DNA of 64,000 nt from Haliclystus octoradiatus (Eukaryota > Cnidaria > Staurozoa > Stauromedusae > Haliclystidae), in NCBI GenBank assembly GCA_916610825.1, contig OU744450.1, positions 9,630,261-9,694,260 on the forward strand, given 5' to 3'. This document shows positions 1 through 32,183 of the stretch, in pieces. Numbering within the stretch: position 1 is the first letter of the stretch; each line of letters opens with the position of its first letter. The position numbers and the translations under genes are program-made. Below the pieces are notes generated by a model. It saw nothing but the letters and a program-made list of their open reading frames with translations, made no database searches and was not told where the DNA came from.

Positions 1-33
1 AAACTTAATGAAGAAAAAGAGCCCGAAAGATCA

Positions 34-3000
34 GTGAGTACTGTAGAAACACGAACACGCAAGTGTTTTAAGGGACATATTGCTGATATTACACCTTTCA
101 GAATGTCTATCAAAAAAGCCAATTTTGAGTTAGATATATCTGATGAAGCATTTCTCCCCATTTGTCAAGTGAGCTTAGATCTTGTATGGCTGATATGCTC
201 CGTATTTTCAAACAGCACTCCACTCCACACAGGATATTTCTCGATGTTTATACAGGACACTTTACCGCAAACTGCTATTGCTTATATGGACCCAATCATG
301 CAGCCTCCTACTAGCAATGGTATAGTGCAAGAGACAATGAGGCGAACTATGAGGCTAGCTAATGAAACTAAGCAAAAGTACGCAATTGCAACTTACGATC
401 TTGCAGTCGCAATAAAAGCCTTCTCAATACAAGCCTTGATGACACCTACTTTTGATAATTTAATTATTTTACTGGGTAATTTTCACGTTGAGCTTGCATT
501 CTTTGGTGCCCTCGGAACCTTTGTTGCAGAATCAGGATTGGAACACATATTTACAGAGAGTGGTATTTTAGCAGGTGGCTCTATCCCTGAAATAATTAGA
601 GGGAAATTTTACAATAGATGTTCACGAATTCATCAAATCGTAGCTGCTTGTCTGGAAAAAAATCTTTTTAAGTACTTTTTGGAATCAAATGAGAAAGATT
701 GCACTGATGTGATCGCTGATATATTTAACAATGAAACAAACGTTGAAAGTGTTCTATCAGAAGTAGAGAAAGATCTGTTTATAGAACTACTTCAAAGCTA
801 TGAAATATTTCTCCACGAAGTAATGGAAGGAAAACATGGAGAGACTGCTGCGTATTGGGCTATCTACATAAACCTGGTCAACCGAATTTTTCGTGAGCTT
901 CAAAGGTCTGTCCGTACCAACAATGTTGAGGACTATATAGCCATCCTACCTTCATTAATCAATGTATTTTTTGCACTTAACAGACCAAATTACGCTCGAT
1001 GGGGATCTTTGTTCCTTTGCCAACTAAGGACTCTTCCTCTTAGTGCCAAACAGATCCTCCAGGATGGACTTTTTAGCGTTAGAAGGACACCAAAAAATTA
1101 CTCAAGAACTGCAGTTGATCTTTGCTTGGAGCAGACAGTAAATAGAGATGCTTCATCTCCTCTAAAAGGCACAACTGCATTCAACAATAGTTTTGATGCC
1201 ATAAGAAGATGGTCAGTGACATTGAGCCAAAGAGGAATGGCTGTATCCGAACTGAAGAAGCTAGTTGGGCTCAGTTCTGGAGAACACCCTGCAAATCAAC
1301 TCCGCCCTAACAGAGTTAAAAGAGACAACAAGGATATGGAAGCTGTGGCAAAGATTTTTCAAGATACGTGTCAACCGTTTAGCATGGACTCACCATTCGA
1401 GCTTGTAAATATTGCTTCTGGGAAGACTGCCAACGAGACGACCAAAACATATCTGCTTGAGACGTTGACACGAGGTGAAGAGCTTAGAAAAAACTTTGAA
1501 AAAGATTTTTGAAAAGAGTAGCAAGAGTTAAAGTCAAAAATTTTGCAAGTGAAAACCAAACGAAACGCACAAGAGATCAGTTTAAAAGTGCAGTTGCAGA
1601 GAACGTGACTGATGTTTTCAGCAGAGTGTTAGCACTCGTTGCAGAAGCCACAGAAAATTTTGATTTGTTAGGTTTTCTTACGTACCCAGTCACATGTGTT
1701 CCGCTATCACTTGCATATCCGGATGGTACACCTTTAAAAACAAATAAAGCGTCTCTGACAACCGCTCTAGAATCCAAGCAAGCAATTGCTATATCAAAAG
1801 AAACTATGCCGAGTATTGATGTTACAATTGTTGATGGAGGTCTCTTACTTCACGAAGTGTTGATACATACCATGGAGGATCAACATACGGCACAATTGCA
1901 TCAAAGCTTCTATATAAGGTCTCAGCTTTCTCTGGCAGTGAAATACATGTTCTTTTTGATACATACAATGAAACATCAATCAAAAGGATAGAACGCAACC
2001 GTCGTGGAGCATTGAACCGAAAGTTTGTTACAACTGGCCCAGATCAAGTGATGAACTCCAACCCCAAGAAATTACTACAAGATAGCGGGTTTAAAGATTC
2101 ATTTATTAATTTTTTGATGTCTGAATGGACAAATCCAAACTATTCTGGTTAGTTATCGTCCAAGGTGTTGTATGTTTCGCATGGTGGTATATGCAAGATG
2201 ATTTGGAATAATGATGTTGGTAACCTGGATGTCCATCGCCCAATACAATTTCAGGTTCATCACGAAGAGGCTGATACCTTGATTGGGTTTCATGTGAATA
2301 AAATCGAAAAAGGAAACGTTTTAGTGAGGTACGTAATATGTATTCTTATCTTTATCGTAGTATCCTGAATACTCCCATTTCATTCGTTGTGCATTCCTAC
2401 ATGCAGATTATAATATACAATCATAATTGTATAAAGACACTGTTTCTTGCCGTTGATCAATCTCATCAATGTAATCATGCTCAATGCTCTTTTTACTCAT
2501 GCATAGATCTTCTGATACAGATGTGTTGGTAATCTTGGTATCACTTGCACCAAACAAGTTTCATCTAAATATTATTCTAGACTTTGGTTCTGGTGATAAT
2601 AGACGTTATATTGGAGCTACAGACATTGCCCAAACGATGAATGAAAAGAGTCCTCAATTTACCGATGCTCTTCTTGGACTACATGCTATCACTGGCTGTG
2701 ATTATACATCTGCTTTTTATCGAAAAGGGAAAGCTAAACCATTAGCATCGTTACAAAATGGCACAGAAGAAGAAGTGAAGGCACTAATTTCAATGGCATC
2801 TGATAAACCCGACATTCCCAGCATTGAATCATTTGTTTGTCACATTATCTACGGAAGAAATGACAATGATATTAACAAAGTTCGTCATTATCAATTTCTG
2901 AAGAAGAGTAAATGTACCAAAATCTCAAAGGCATCATCTCAGTTTGCAAATATAAAGCGTATTAACTGTGCTACTTTACCTCCATGCCAAAAGGTTTTAA

Positions 3001-3276
3001 AACAACACATTTTTCGTTCAAGTTTTGTTGCAAGAATGTGGAAACGCACAGTAGCCACTAGCCAGTAACCCAATGGACCAAGATCCGATTGGCCATGGCT
3101 GGATAAGAGACGTAGACGATACTGTCCATCCGCTATGGTTTGAAGGCAATCCGCTACCTAACGAACTGTTCCATGAAACCCAAGAATACCATAGAGATTC
3201 CGGCAGCGATGAATCAGATTTGTCAGAATCTGAATGGGAAGAGTGCAGTGAAGAAGAAAGCGATGATTACAACTAA
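34..3276 (+). pseudogene. Decayed copy of a multi-copy metazoan gene with PIN/FEN-like nuclease motifs (3' part)
   Basis: An open frame enters at the left edge, so the 5' part is outside the window. The conceptual protein resembles large uncharacterised proteins that occur in many copies in cnidarian and mollusc genomes and are probably transposon-derived (family recall; function unknown). Typical motifs are HEEADT near 2253, SSDTDVLV at 2508-2531 and LLGLHAITGCDYTSAF near 2670-2720, a pattern seen in PIN/FEN-like nuclease folds. An intron at 2329-2506 (GTACGT...GCATAG) joins LVR to SSDTDV in frame. The frame breaks at a T run at 1505-1509 (one T short), again near 1890-1905, at a TAG at 2150-2152, and near 3060. 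The C-terminus (3073-3276) is acidic and ends at TAA 3274-3276. An AATAAA follows at 3531. Because the intron is retained, this is not a processed copy. It lies antisense to PELO, probably inside a PELO intron. Confidence 0.6.
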
Positions 3277-4093
3277 ATGAATATATCTACTATGTTAGTT
3301 CATAGTTCTATATAATTTTGAAACATATTTCCTAACTTAGCTAAGATTATTAATATTTACCGATTGGCAACCACCGTTACTTCCAGCTTTAACTTCATAT
3401 AACTTCAAAGACAATCAGTTTTTAAAATACCAAGTACAACATAAATTAGCATACAGTACGTAGCATTAATACCAATACAATCATCATTTCACTAATATAT
3501 CATTCAAAGACTATCTTTTAACCCGCTTTTAATAAATTTCCAGTAGTTGTTGTTATAACTACTAGTTGTTATAGTGTTTTATTGTAGCCGAGGCTGAAAT
3601 TTCGGGATTAAACCAGGTTAAAACCTTACTATAACTAGCTTGGTCCCAGACCCCTTTTGCACATTAAAACGCTACTGGCAAAGGGTTTGGTACCGATATT
3701 TTAGCTGGCATTAGTTAAAGTAAATCCCTGTACCCCTACTGCATGTTCCTGGACTGTTTTTAGCTGTGAATATCTTCACGTGATTATTTGTAATATTGTT
3801 GCACAACATTGTAGCTACTGGCTAGGGGTTTGGTACCGAAAAATTTACTGTCAACATTCCAATATAAATTATGATGCATTAGTACATATGTTCTGATACT
3901 TTTCAGCCGTGAAGCTTTTCACGTGATTATTTGTAAATGCCACCCCTTCTTCGAGGGGCAGCTGCGGCCCCTTTCGGTCAGATACAGTTTGCCAGTAATG
4001 ACGTTTTTGGTTGCTGATTCAATTGTCAAGTTGTTGAGGGTAATTGTAGCTTTAAGTCTTTTCACGTAATTAAATTTTACGGGCTCCCGGTCT
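3277..4093. repeat. Non-coding stretch with a 120-bp tandem duplication
   Basis: No gene seen. Two diverged copies of a 120-bp unit lie at 3674-3793 and 3817-3936. Both contain GGTTTGGTACCGA and both end in TTCACGTGATTATTTGTAA. The AATAAA at 3531-3536 may serve the upstream gene relic. Confidence 0.6.
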
Positions 4094-4803
4094 AGTGTCT
4101 TATTCATATAGCAAATCAATAAAATGAAATTATACTTTTAATCGATGCTTACAATTCCATCGTTAATTATGGAAGCAATATCTGAAAATAAAAGCCTGCC
4201 TGCTCATAACCAAATGATTCATATTTTTATATTAAATAATAAATTATAGAAATATTTTTGTGCAATGCCTTGATTGATTCTAAACTCTGTAATTTTAGAG
4301 TGTAGACAGATAATCTCTTCGAACTTTGAATATTTTTTCGAATTAATCGAACAACAACGTCATTTCCAAAATTCAATTTAATTTGTTTTTATGCCGCGCG
4401 ATAGATTATTCATTTCAAAACAGATTGTTTGCTTAGTGTTCTCACAAAATATATATCAAAATAGCCTTTTTAAAAGTGAAATGTTTGTATCTCGATTTTG
4501 AGAAAAGTAAGGAACGGCATTTTGTTTCATTAATAAATTAAAGACCTAAAGTCTCTTTAATTTTCATAGCGTTTGTGCCGCGCTATATGTATTGCTGATA
4601 TCAACACTACATGAAATAGGTCTACGTTTCTTTGATTTCAAAACATATTTTGTTTGGCCTAATTATACTGGAATTTCAATGTAATTCAGTATTTCGTATT
4701 GTTTTAATTATCACAAAACTGATTCAGTTTCAAGTTTCACTTGTTTAAACAATTTGCACGCAGCTTTTAAATTCAAAGCAAAATATTTTTGTTGTGGGGA
4801 ATT
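4094..4803 (+). repeat. Interspersed repeat, inverted copy of 36605-37326
   Basis: About 710 bp match the reverse complement of 36605-37326 with small indels. Shared landmarks include GTGTCTTATTC, AATCGATGC, GACCTAAAGTCTCT, CATGAAATAGGTCTACG and AAAGCAAAATATTTTTGTT. There is no coding capacity, and I see no terminal repeats or target duplication that would classify it. Confidence 0.8.
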
Positions 4804-5478
4804 CAATTTGAATTCGATTTGGCTGCCCGCTAGATTATCGACCTATGAAATTTTTCAAAATCTCTGAATTTTTTAATGCAATGATATCAAATAAAATATC
4901 AGATGAAGTATATTATTTTAAAACAACGTCATAGACCCATACTTTTCATACAACAAATTTGCTACTGTACACGGTTATCTCGACACAAATGTTTGCATAA
5001 TTTCCCGACACCGTATTTTATCGCCAGTAAGACGTACATAAGTCGCGGACAGACACAGAAATATAGAAATATAGAAATATAGAAATATTGTGATATATAA
5101 ACAGACAGTATTATTAATATAAGTAGATAATCGCTCTTCTCCAGTCGCGATTTGGAAGAGCTTCAATATTTTATTTTGCTTTTGATTTTGCATAACAAAA
5201 GAAAATAATGTATTTAATTTGTGGCTTTCATTTCGATATCAAATTTCCAAGATATTAAAGTTATTGAGACACATTGAGACTGCTAAAGTATTGATTGATT
5301 GCACTGTAATAGCAAAATTATATTTGAGAGCAAAGTCAGGATATAAAACATCAAAAATAAGGGCAGTAATCACAGATATATAAACTGGAATGGTAAATAT
5401 AAGTTTAGATGGTGTTATATAGACTGTCTTGCATGACTTTAATGAGATTTATTAAATGATTATCTTGTGTATACTCAC

Positions 5479-26330
<20,852 letters not shown>

Positions 26331-27088
26331 TATTACGTGTATATAAATTGATCCATGTCTCTAAATATGGGAATTATCAGCTGTGCTTGAGCAAACAGAG
26401 AAATTCATAAAACGAAATAGCCAAATCAAGAAGCGCCATGTTGAAATGAAAGATCCTGGGAATGGGGCGAGAGCGAAGCCAGCAATTAATTAATGATGTC
26501 ATGAAAGAGTCCTGAATTTAGGGGCGAGATTTTAGGGAAATTTTTGCTGTTGTTGTTGTTGTATATTTGTCAAAAAAATATAGCTCCGCTACGCTCGGAC
26601 TCATAGTGAATAATATAATAATCATAATAAACCAATTGAAATCAAATTAAAAAGAATATCAAATCAATCAAATCATCATGCAAAGAAAAATCAAATCAAA
26701 TCAAATTCAAAAAAGTAAATCAATCCAATCGAATGATATAAAAATCAGATCAAATAAAAAAATCAACTTCAATCAAATAAAATAAATTATAACAATATCC
26801 AAATAGTTTTATAATATAAAGAAAAATATATCCAAATAATAAATCAAAGAAAAAAGGAAAAACAATGTTAGGCAGACCGATGGAATTGAACCCCAGACCC
26901 CGCGCACTGTAATTCAAACGCTTCAACACTAGACCATAGTCAAACGCCGTTAGCCTGTGTGCATTACGTCAGAACTCCATTTCATACAGGCTAACATCAA
27001 TGAGGGTAAAAAGCGGGCCCACTAAGAAACATGTTTTTCAATGCGCATGCGTAAAACCTCGCTAAAACCCTAAGTCTAGCCGAGACTG
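26331..27088 (-). repeat. PELO upstream region with a tRNA-derived, SINE-like repeat
   Basis: No promoter can be fixed. Minus-strand 26873-26945 is tRNA-like: box A GGTCTAGTGTTGAAG and box B GGGTTCAATTCC. Downstream of it on the same strand the sequence runs into degenerate (TTGAT)n at 26640-26780, as a SINE tail would. The order of head, then body, then low-complexity tail supports a SINE; its outer borders are unclear. Confidence 0.5.
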
Positions 27089-27373
27089 CTATTGTAATGA
27101 CAAACGTAAAAACAAAATGAGTGTTCGACATTGCCAAATTCGACGTCTTGATATGTTATCCTGTTTCATTTCTAAAAGCTCAAAATGCTCTCTATTATCA
27201 TTTTTTTCTTGATGGTAATTTAACTCAAAGTGTTTTGAAAAAGAACATAATTTATCATAAAGCAAGCAGTCTTTTTCTTTACCAGAAACTGGAAGTTGCT
27301 TCGCAGACGCAGAGTGACGGTCCGAACCTAGCCAGGTTGGTATTAATAAGACAGTAAATACGATCAACTGCAA
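27089..27373 (-). other. Unrecognised 94-codon open frame
   Basis: The minus-strand frame includes LEMKQDNISRRRIWQCRT, which looks protein-like and faintly recalls the WxCR core of FLYWCH-type zinc fingers. There is no second FLYWCH landmark and no clear splice border. The opposite strand is open as well. It may be a transposon-gene relic; I do not assign a function. Confidence 0.2.
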
Positions 27374-30300
27374 CTGATCAACTAAAACTTATGTCTGTTG
27401 TTGTCATAACGTTGAACTTTACTAATCCATATGCATATACTGACTCATTTATGCTAGGCTGGCCAATGGCCCAATTGCCCATCTGTTTGTCTTCTCTTCA
27501 TTTTTCACATTTTCAGGACTTCTAACCTACTAATACTTCGGATTAGCCTAGGCCAAATAGTATACTACAGCACACTTTACATACTAGTAATTATTATTAT
27601 TATTTATATGTTGTTATAAAGCCTAAAGAGTATTCTGGAATCCCAGATGCACTTAAACATTTTCTTTTCAATTTTTTTATTGATGTTTGACCAATAAATT
27701 GTAAAATATCAATTTCCTTCTGAATTTGCTCCAATCTTCTGATTCCTACTTTTGTCGAACTCTAGCTGTAAGATTTTATCCTACGTGAATCAAGTGAATC
27801 AATACGCAGCAAATTTAACCAATCATTGGTAAATCTCTTTTACATCTTTAATCAGATAAGTACTACATAGATGAGTGTCATTATCAATAATTGGTTGAAA
27901 CTTGAACATATGTGATATATGCTTAAGTCGCTGATTTCTCTCTAACTTTGTCTTCCGTCTTCTTTGATTGTTGAAATGTTCTCCTTGCGGCGTACAGCAG
28001 CATCAGATAACTATACATGAATTGCTAAAACTCTAAGGGTATTTATTTATAGGCATACTATTTTATTTACCAAGGTCATTTACAAATCGCAAGGCCTTAA
28101 TTGGTCGTAAGGCAATCTTATTTAATGTCTTATGATAGAAAGAAGTTATCCTATTTCTGGTGTATAATCCCATGATTTTCACGATAGGAAGTATTTACAT
28201 TATCCCATGATTTTCATAATAGGAAGCCAATGGAGACTAACTTTGTAACAATACCTAGGACTTATTCATCCTCTTGGTGAAGGAGTTTATAGCATATATT
28301 TTTAGTTAAGAAACCTTCAAGTTTAAAAATAGAGGTAAGCTAATGTTATCAAATTTTGGCAGTTAAAGCAGTAAGTTATTTCAGCATGAGCACACAATTT
28401 GGATAATTTGCAGTCTGGCAGTAAGCAAAATACTTCATTGAACATGTTATATGACACTGATATTGCATTGGTTATGTTGCTAAAAATAACATTTATTTAC
28501 AAAATTATAAATAAATAATATTCATTTTCAAGATACAGTAAATATAGCCTACATATACAATGAATAATGAAATATTTTGATGCAGCCTCAATCGTAACAG
28601 GACCAACAAAATTGCCTAAAAGGTTATTTATTATCCAATAAGATGACGATTGAATTTTGGATTTCAATGTTTACATGAACAATGAAGAGTTCCATTTTCT
28701 GTTCATAAATCTGTTTTAAGAGCATGCCAGCCTGATTAGCAGAAAATTAGTTCTGTGGACGCTTTGCATGATTTCCCTGAACTTCATCAGTTGGTGTGCT
28801 TGTCTGGAAGAATGTCTCTTCTTTCTTATCTGCATAAAAAATGGTATTTGGTAGGCTATTGGGCAAAGAGAGATCAACATCTATGTAATTTAGTGTACTA
28901 CATGACAGAGGATTCACCTGGTCACCTGCACTGGAACATAGAGTAACTAACTATTAGAGCTTGTATCATAGGATTCGATTTGTGTAATTATTATTAAATT
29001 TGTAGAAAGATGATTTCTTACTATATTGCTTTCGTCCTGTAATTGCCTAAATCACATTTATTGTACTCCTGTTTATACATATGAGCCTAGAAATTGCCCA
29101 AAACAATGCTAAAGATGAAATGATATATTGTTTTAATTTGTTTACTTCTCTGATGTATTTTGAGTATTATGTATTTAGTATGCCGGAACCTGGATCCTGT
29201 ATTTTGTATATCTGGTGTACATTGTTACTAAATAGCAGCAACATTTTGCTGTTGAGGATTATTGTTTCACATTTTCTGAGGGGGGGTATTAATTCTCTTG
29301 CATAGATTGAAGTGAAATTTGAGGCACAAGTGACCCTTCGTGCAACACATAAAACAGGACAGACCTGAAATTAATTTTGGAGAATCTTGAATTCCAACAT
29401 CTCAACCTATAGTGTTCTTAGCGGCTGAGAAACTGGGTCTATATGAAAACGGTGATCATCATAATTGTTCGATCACCAGGCTGCATGCTTAAATAATCCT
29501 CATTGTAACAGAGGCAGGTTTTCAATATTTCCAAATTATCTTATCTTGTTTTCAAGCAGGTCAGAAATGGAATGTTTTCAAGTTTATAGAATATTTATAT
29601 GAAATCTAAAAAGTTACACAATAGTTGATATTGAATTTTTCTACATGTGAAACAATAAGTGATACACGAAGAAAGGGAAATCACCTCCAAGAGATATGCT
29701 TGCAGATATAATACAAAGATAATGGTTGAGACTGCAACAAGTTCTACAACAAAACAATTTTGATTCAAAGCATCTGCGAGTTGATATAGGCATCGAGCAA
29801 ACCTTACTCTGTCTCTGTGTTGTTATATTTTTGTATTTTGTTCCCAACATATGTGAATTACGCAAAATAAAACACTTACCATGATGCGATAGGAAGACCG
29901 ACCATGATCGTGAAAACAGTTTGGTAGGCACAAGACTAATTGTGGATGTAGGTATCTATAATCATGTGCAGTCATCGAGTATAAACACTTTGAACATCAT
30001 CATTGAGCCTCAAAAAAGCAAGGCTAGATCGATGCAACATCTGAACTTCAAGCATAGAAGGGTGAGATGAACGAAATAATTCTGATTGTACACAGTGCCA
30101 TAAGCTCATCTCTCAAGTCATGAACTATTAGCGTTCATCGCTCCCACATTTAATATGAATTATCAAAAACAATACGATGCTTCATATCCTTGATTCAAAC
30201 GAGAGTATGACAATGTCAATATCTAATATACAAATGCCATTCATCCATATGTATATATAAATGATAATGCAGCATGCTTTGTACTTTATAGGCTGAGTTT

Positions 30301-30614
30301 ATCAAACTTAACTGCCAAGTTTTCGAGGCAGCTGCCAGCTGCTAACAGAAATCTTCTGACGAATTGGCTTATCAAAGTTTAAAACCCAACACCAGATAAT
30401 GAACAATTCTCATGAACAAACTCAATTATAATTCAAATCCAGTCACAAAATGTCCACGTTGTTAAAGATTATAGGAAATAAGTAAAGACAGCAATTCAGT
30501 CTAATTAAATATACTGAAAACAGCGTTTCAATTCTCCAGGGTAGGCAGGCAAATTAAATAAACTTAACGAAGAATGATTCGAAGCATGGAAGCAGATTTT
30601 TGAAATTTTGGATA
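27374..30614. other. Largely non-coding interval
   Basis: Apart from the possible exons listed at 28716-29935, nothing convincing is seen. A stretch at 27660-27770 (TTCTGAATTTGCTCCAATCTTCTG, broken here as part of a longer motif) resembles stretches at 6840-6930 and 9030-9130, so it is a short dispersed repeat. Confidence 0.4.
28716..29935 (-). CDS. Possible exons of an unidentified membrane-protein gene
   Basis: Three minus-strand segments with splice-like borders join in phase. The first is 29880-29935 (TVFTIMVGLPIAS, acceptor CAATTAG, donor GTAAGT). The second is 29685-29802 (FARCLYQLADALNQN then VVELVAVSTIIFVLYLQA, a clear membrane span, donor GTGATT). The third is 28716-28829 (basic tail, acceptor TTTATGCAG, stop TAA). 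The second segment is the most protein-like; its acceptor has a weak pyrimidine tract. A further tail-like piece ending in IKEDGRQS occurs near 27960-28010. I do not recognise the family. Borders are inferred by eye. Confidence 0.35.
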
Positions 30615-30935
30615 TTATTGAAAAAATGATGAGTCAGATTTCATGACGTAGGGATATTTCAACCAATCAAAAAGGCTTACAGCTCCACGTGATCTCAAGG
30701 TCGCATGTGATTGGGCATTTCCGAATTCTGAAATGGTGGGCCAACTTTTAGTAAGAAATTCCTCTAGCCCGAGTGGTAAACGGAAAATACAACTCGCGTC
30801 AGCTCTATTTAGTATCCAGTCTACTTTTTCAATAGTACGAGCGCGGTTACGTTTCCACGTAATGTTGCTTTTGCGTCTATCGTCAACTTGATCGCATTCA
30901 GTAATGGCGTTTGTCTCGTAGTTTAGTAACTGCAA
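30615..30935 (-). pseudogene. Coding relic of an unknown repeated gene (copy 1)
   Basis: A 106-codon frame with IEKVDWILNRADASCIFRLP. The same peptide is encoded by an inverted copy at 35330-35457, so this is a repeated coding unit rather than chance. The family is not recognised. It may be part of a transposon gene. Confidence 0.4.
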
Positions 30936-31044
30936 GCGTGCTGAACCATATAAGCTTTCACGATTGCCTTGACTTCATTGCTCATCAAAATTATAAGGGG
31001 AATATGTAGGATAACATATTTTGCGAGGCAAGCGCAATAATATA

Positions 31045-31345
31045 TGCATCCAGAGCGATGATGTTAGCTGTTTATGTGGATATGTTTTTATGAAGCTGAG
31101 ACAAGTTGAATTGAGGCTGACACGAGTTGATAGTATAGAAATATAAAAAAGAACATAAGTAGTTTGTTGTTTATGCTTACGATATACCAAGAAAACCCAT
31201 CAAAGTCTTACAGCATCATTTTACATCAGTTTGGATCATTTATGCCCTATAAGAAAGCATCCAGAGCGATGAAATTGGCTGCTATTTTGATATGTTTTTA
31301 TGAAGCTGATACAAGTTGAATTAAGGCTGACACGAGTTGAGAGTC
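31045..31345 (+). repeat. Direct repeat of about 90 bp (two copies)
   Basis: 31045-31137 and 31256-31345 share GCATCCAGAGCGATGA, then TGTTTTTATGAAGCTGA, then ACAAGTTGAATT and GGCTGACACGAGTTGA. A related reversed fragment (TCAACTCGTGTCAGTTCGAATT) lies near 35098. Confidence 0.7.
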
Positions 31346-31713
31346 ATTTTGAATAAACATGCCGAAGAATTGCAGAACAAAAATCCCCAAAAAAATTCGC
31401 GAAAAGTTTAGATGATGTTCCTTTACTGTTCAGTAATAATAATAACCGTAATAACATCTTCACATATAACGTAAATTATGAAAAAATTGAATTGTTTCTC
31501 CCGTTCTCAATCAAAGTCTTGACTTTTAAATCAAACGTCCCACGTATAGAAATCCATGATTTTTGGCGGGAAATATGATTCAAATCACACGTGTCGTCAG
31601 ATCAAAGAGATCAATCCTTTTATTGTTCGTTTTAACATGGATCACGGATTTTGATTAATAATTTGAAATGGATCAATCCAGTAGTAGCATCAGTTGAAAA
31701 ATTGGAAGAAGAT

Positions 31714-32182
31714 GAAGTCAGTACTATGGAACTGGAACGTAATCCCATCATAATAGAATCTGGTCAAATAGAACAAACCAGTATTAAACCTCAAGCAGTA
31801 TGGGAATCTCTGTCTTCGAGACAAGATACCAAGTCAAGCGGGACAGCGATAGACCTAGATGCAGCTGAAAACTTTATCAGGCATTTCAGCTTGGCAACAA
31901 CAACAACTTTTGTAGTGTGGAATACTGCTAGAAGGGTTTTGGAAAAACAGGTATGACAATTAAACAACTGTAAAAATGCAAACAACAAAACTACTTTGGG
32001 AATGTCTTGTTACTTGTGAGAAATCATCTCAATTAAGGAATTTCTTACATTTCAGAACTATCTGATGTGAAAATTCATATTATGTACAACAATGACGTAC
32101 CGTATATAGCTTTGAATCGGAAGGTGTATGTCTGCCAGCATGGGAAATCACAGCCCAAACCAAAAGTTTGCAAAGTAAGTAA
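31714..32182 (+). CDS. Possible 5' exons of a transposase-like gene (SWIM/MULE type N-terminus)
   Basis: Exon 1, from about 31725 (first in-frame ATG) to 31951, encodes ...DAAENFIRHFSLATTTTF then VVWNTARRVLEKQ, with donor AG|GTATGA. Exon 2 (32056 to about 32173) follows acceptor CTTACATTTCAG, encodes MYNNDVPYIALNRKVYVCQH, and ends at a GTAAGT donor. The TTTFVV...YVCQHG order recalls the N-terminal zinc-binding part of SWIM-type MULE transposase proteins, from memory of the family. No catalytic exon is found downstream. It lies between the inverted relics at 30.6 and 35.4 kb. Confidence 0.3.
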
Positions 32183-32183
32183 G

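Noticed and set aside
28760..28795. Minus-strand CTGATGA...GAAA near 28.79 kb
   Set aside because: Stem II cannot pair and stem I is absent; a chance hammerhead-like core.
28755..28946. Plus-strand open frame of 63 codons
   Set aside because: It overlaps the more protein-like minus-strand segment with a splice acceptor and has no family resemblance.
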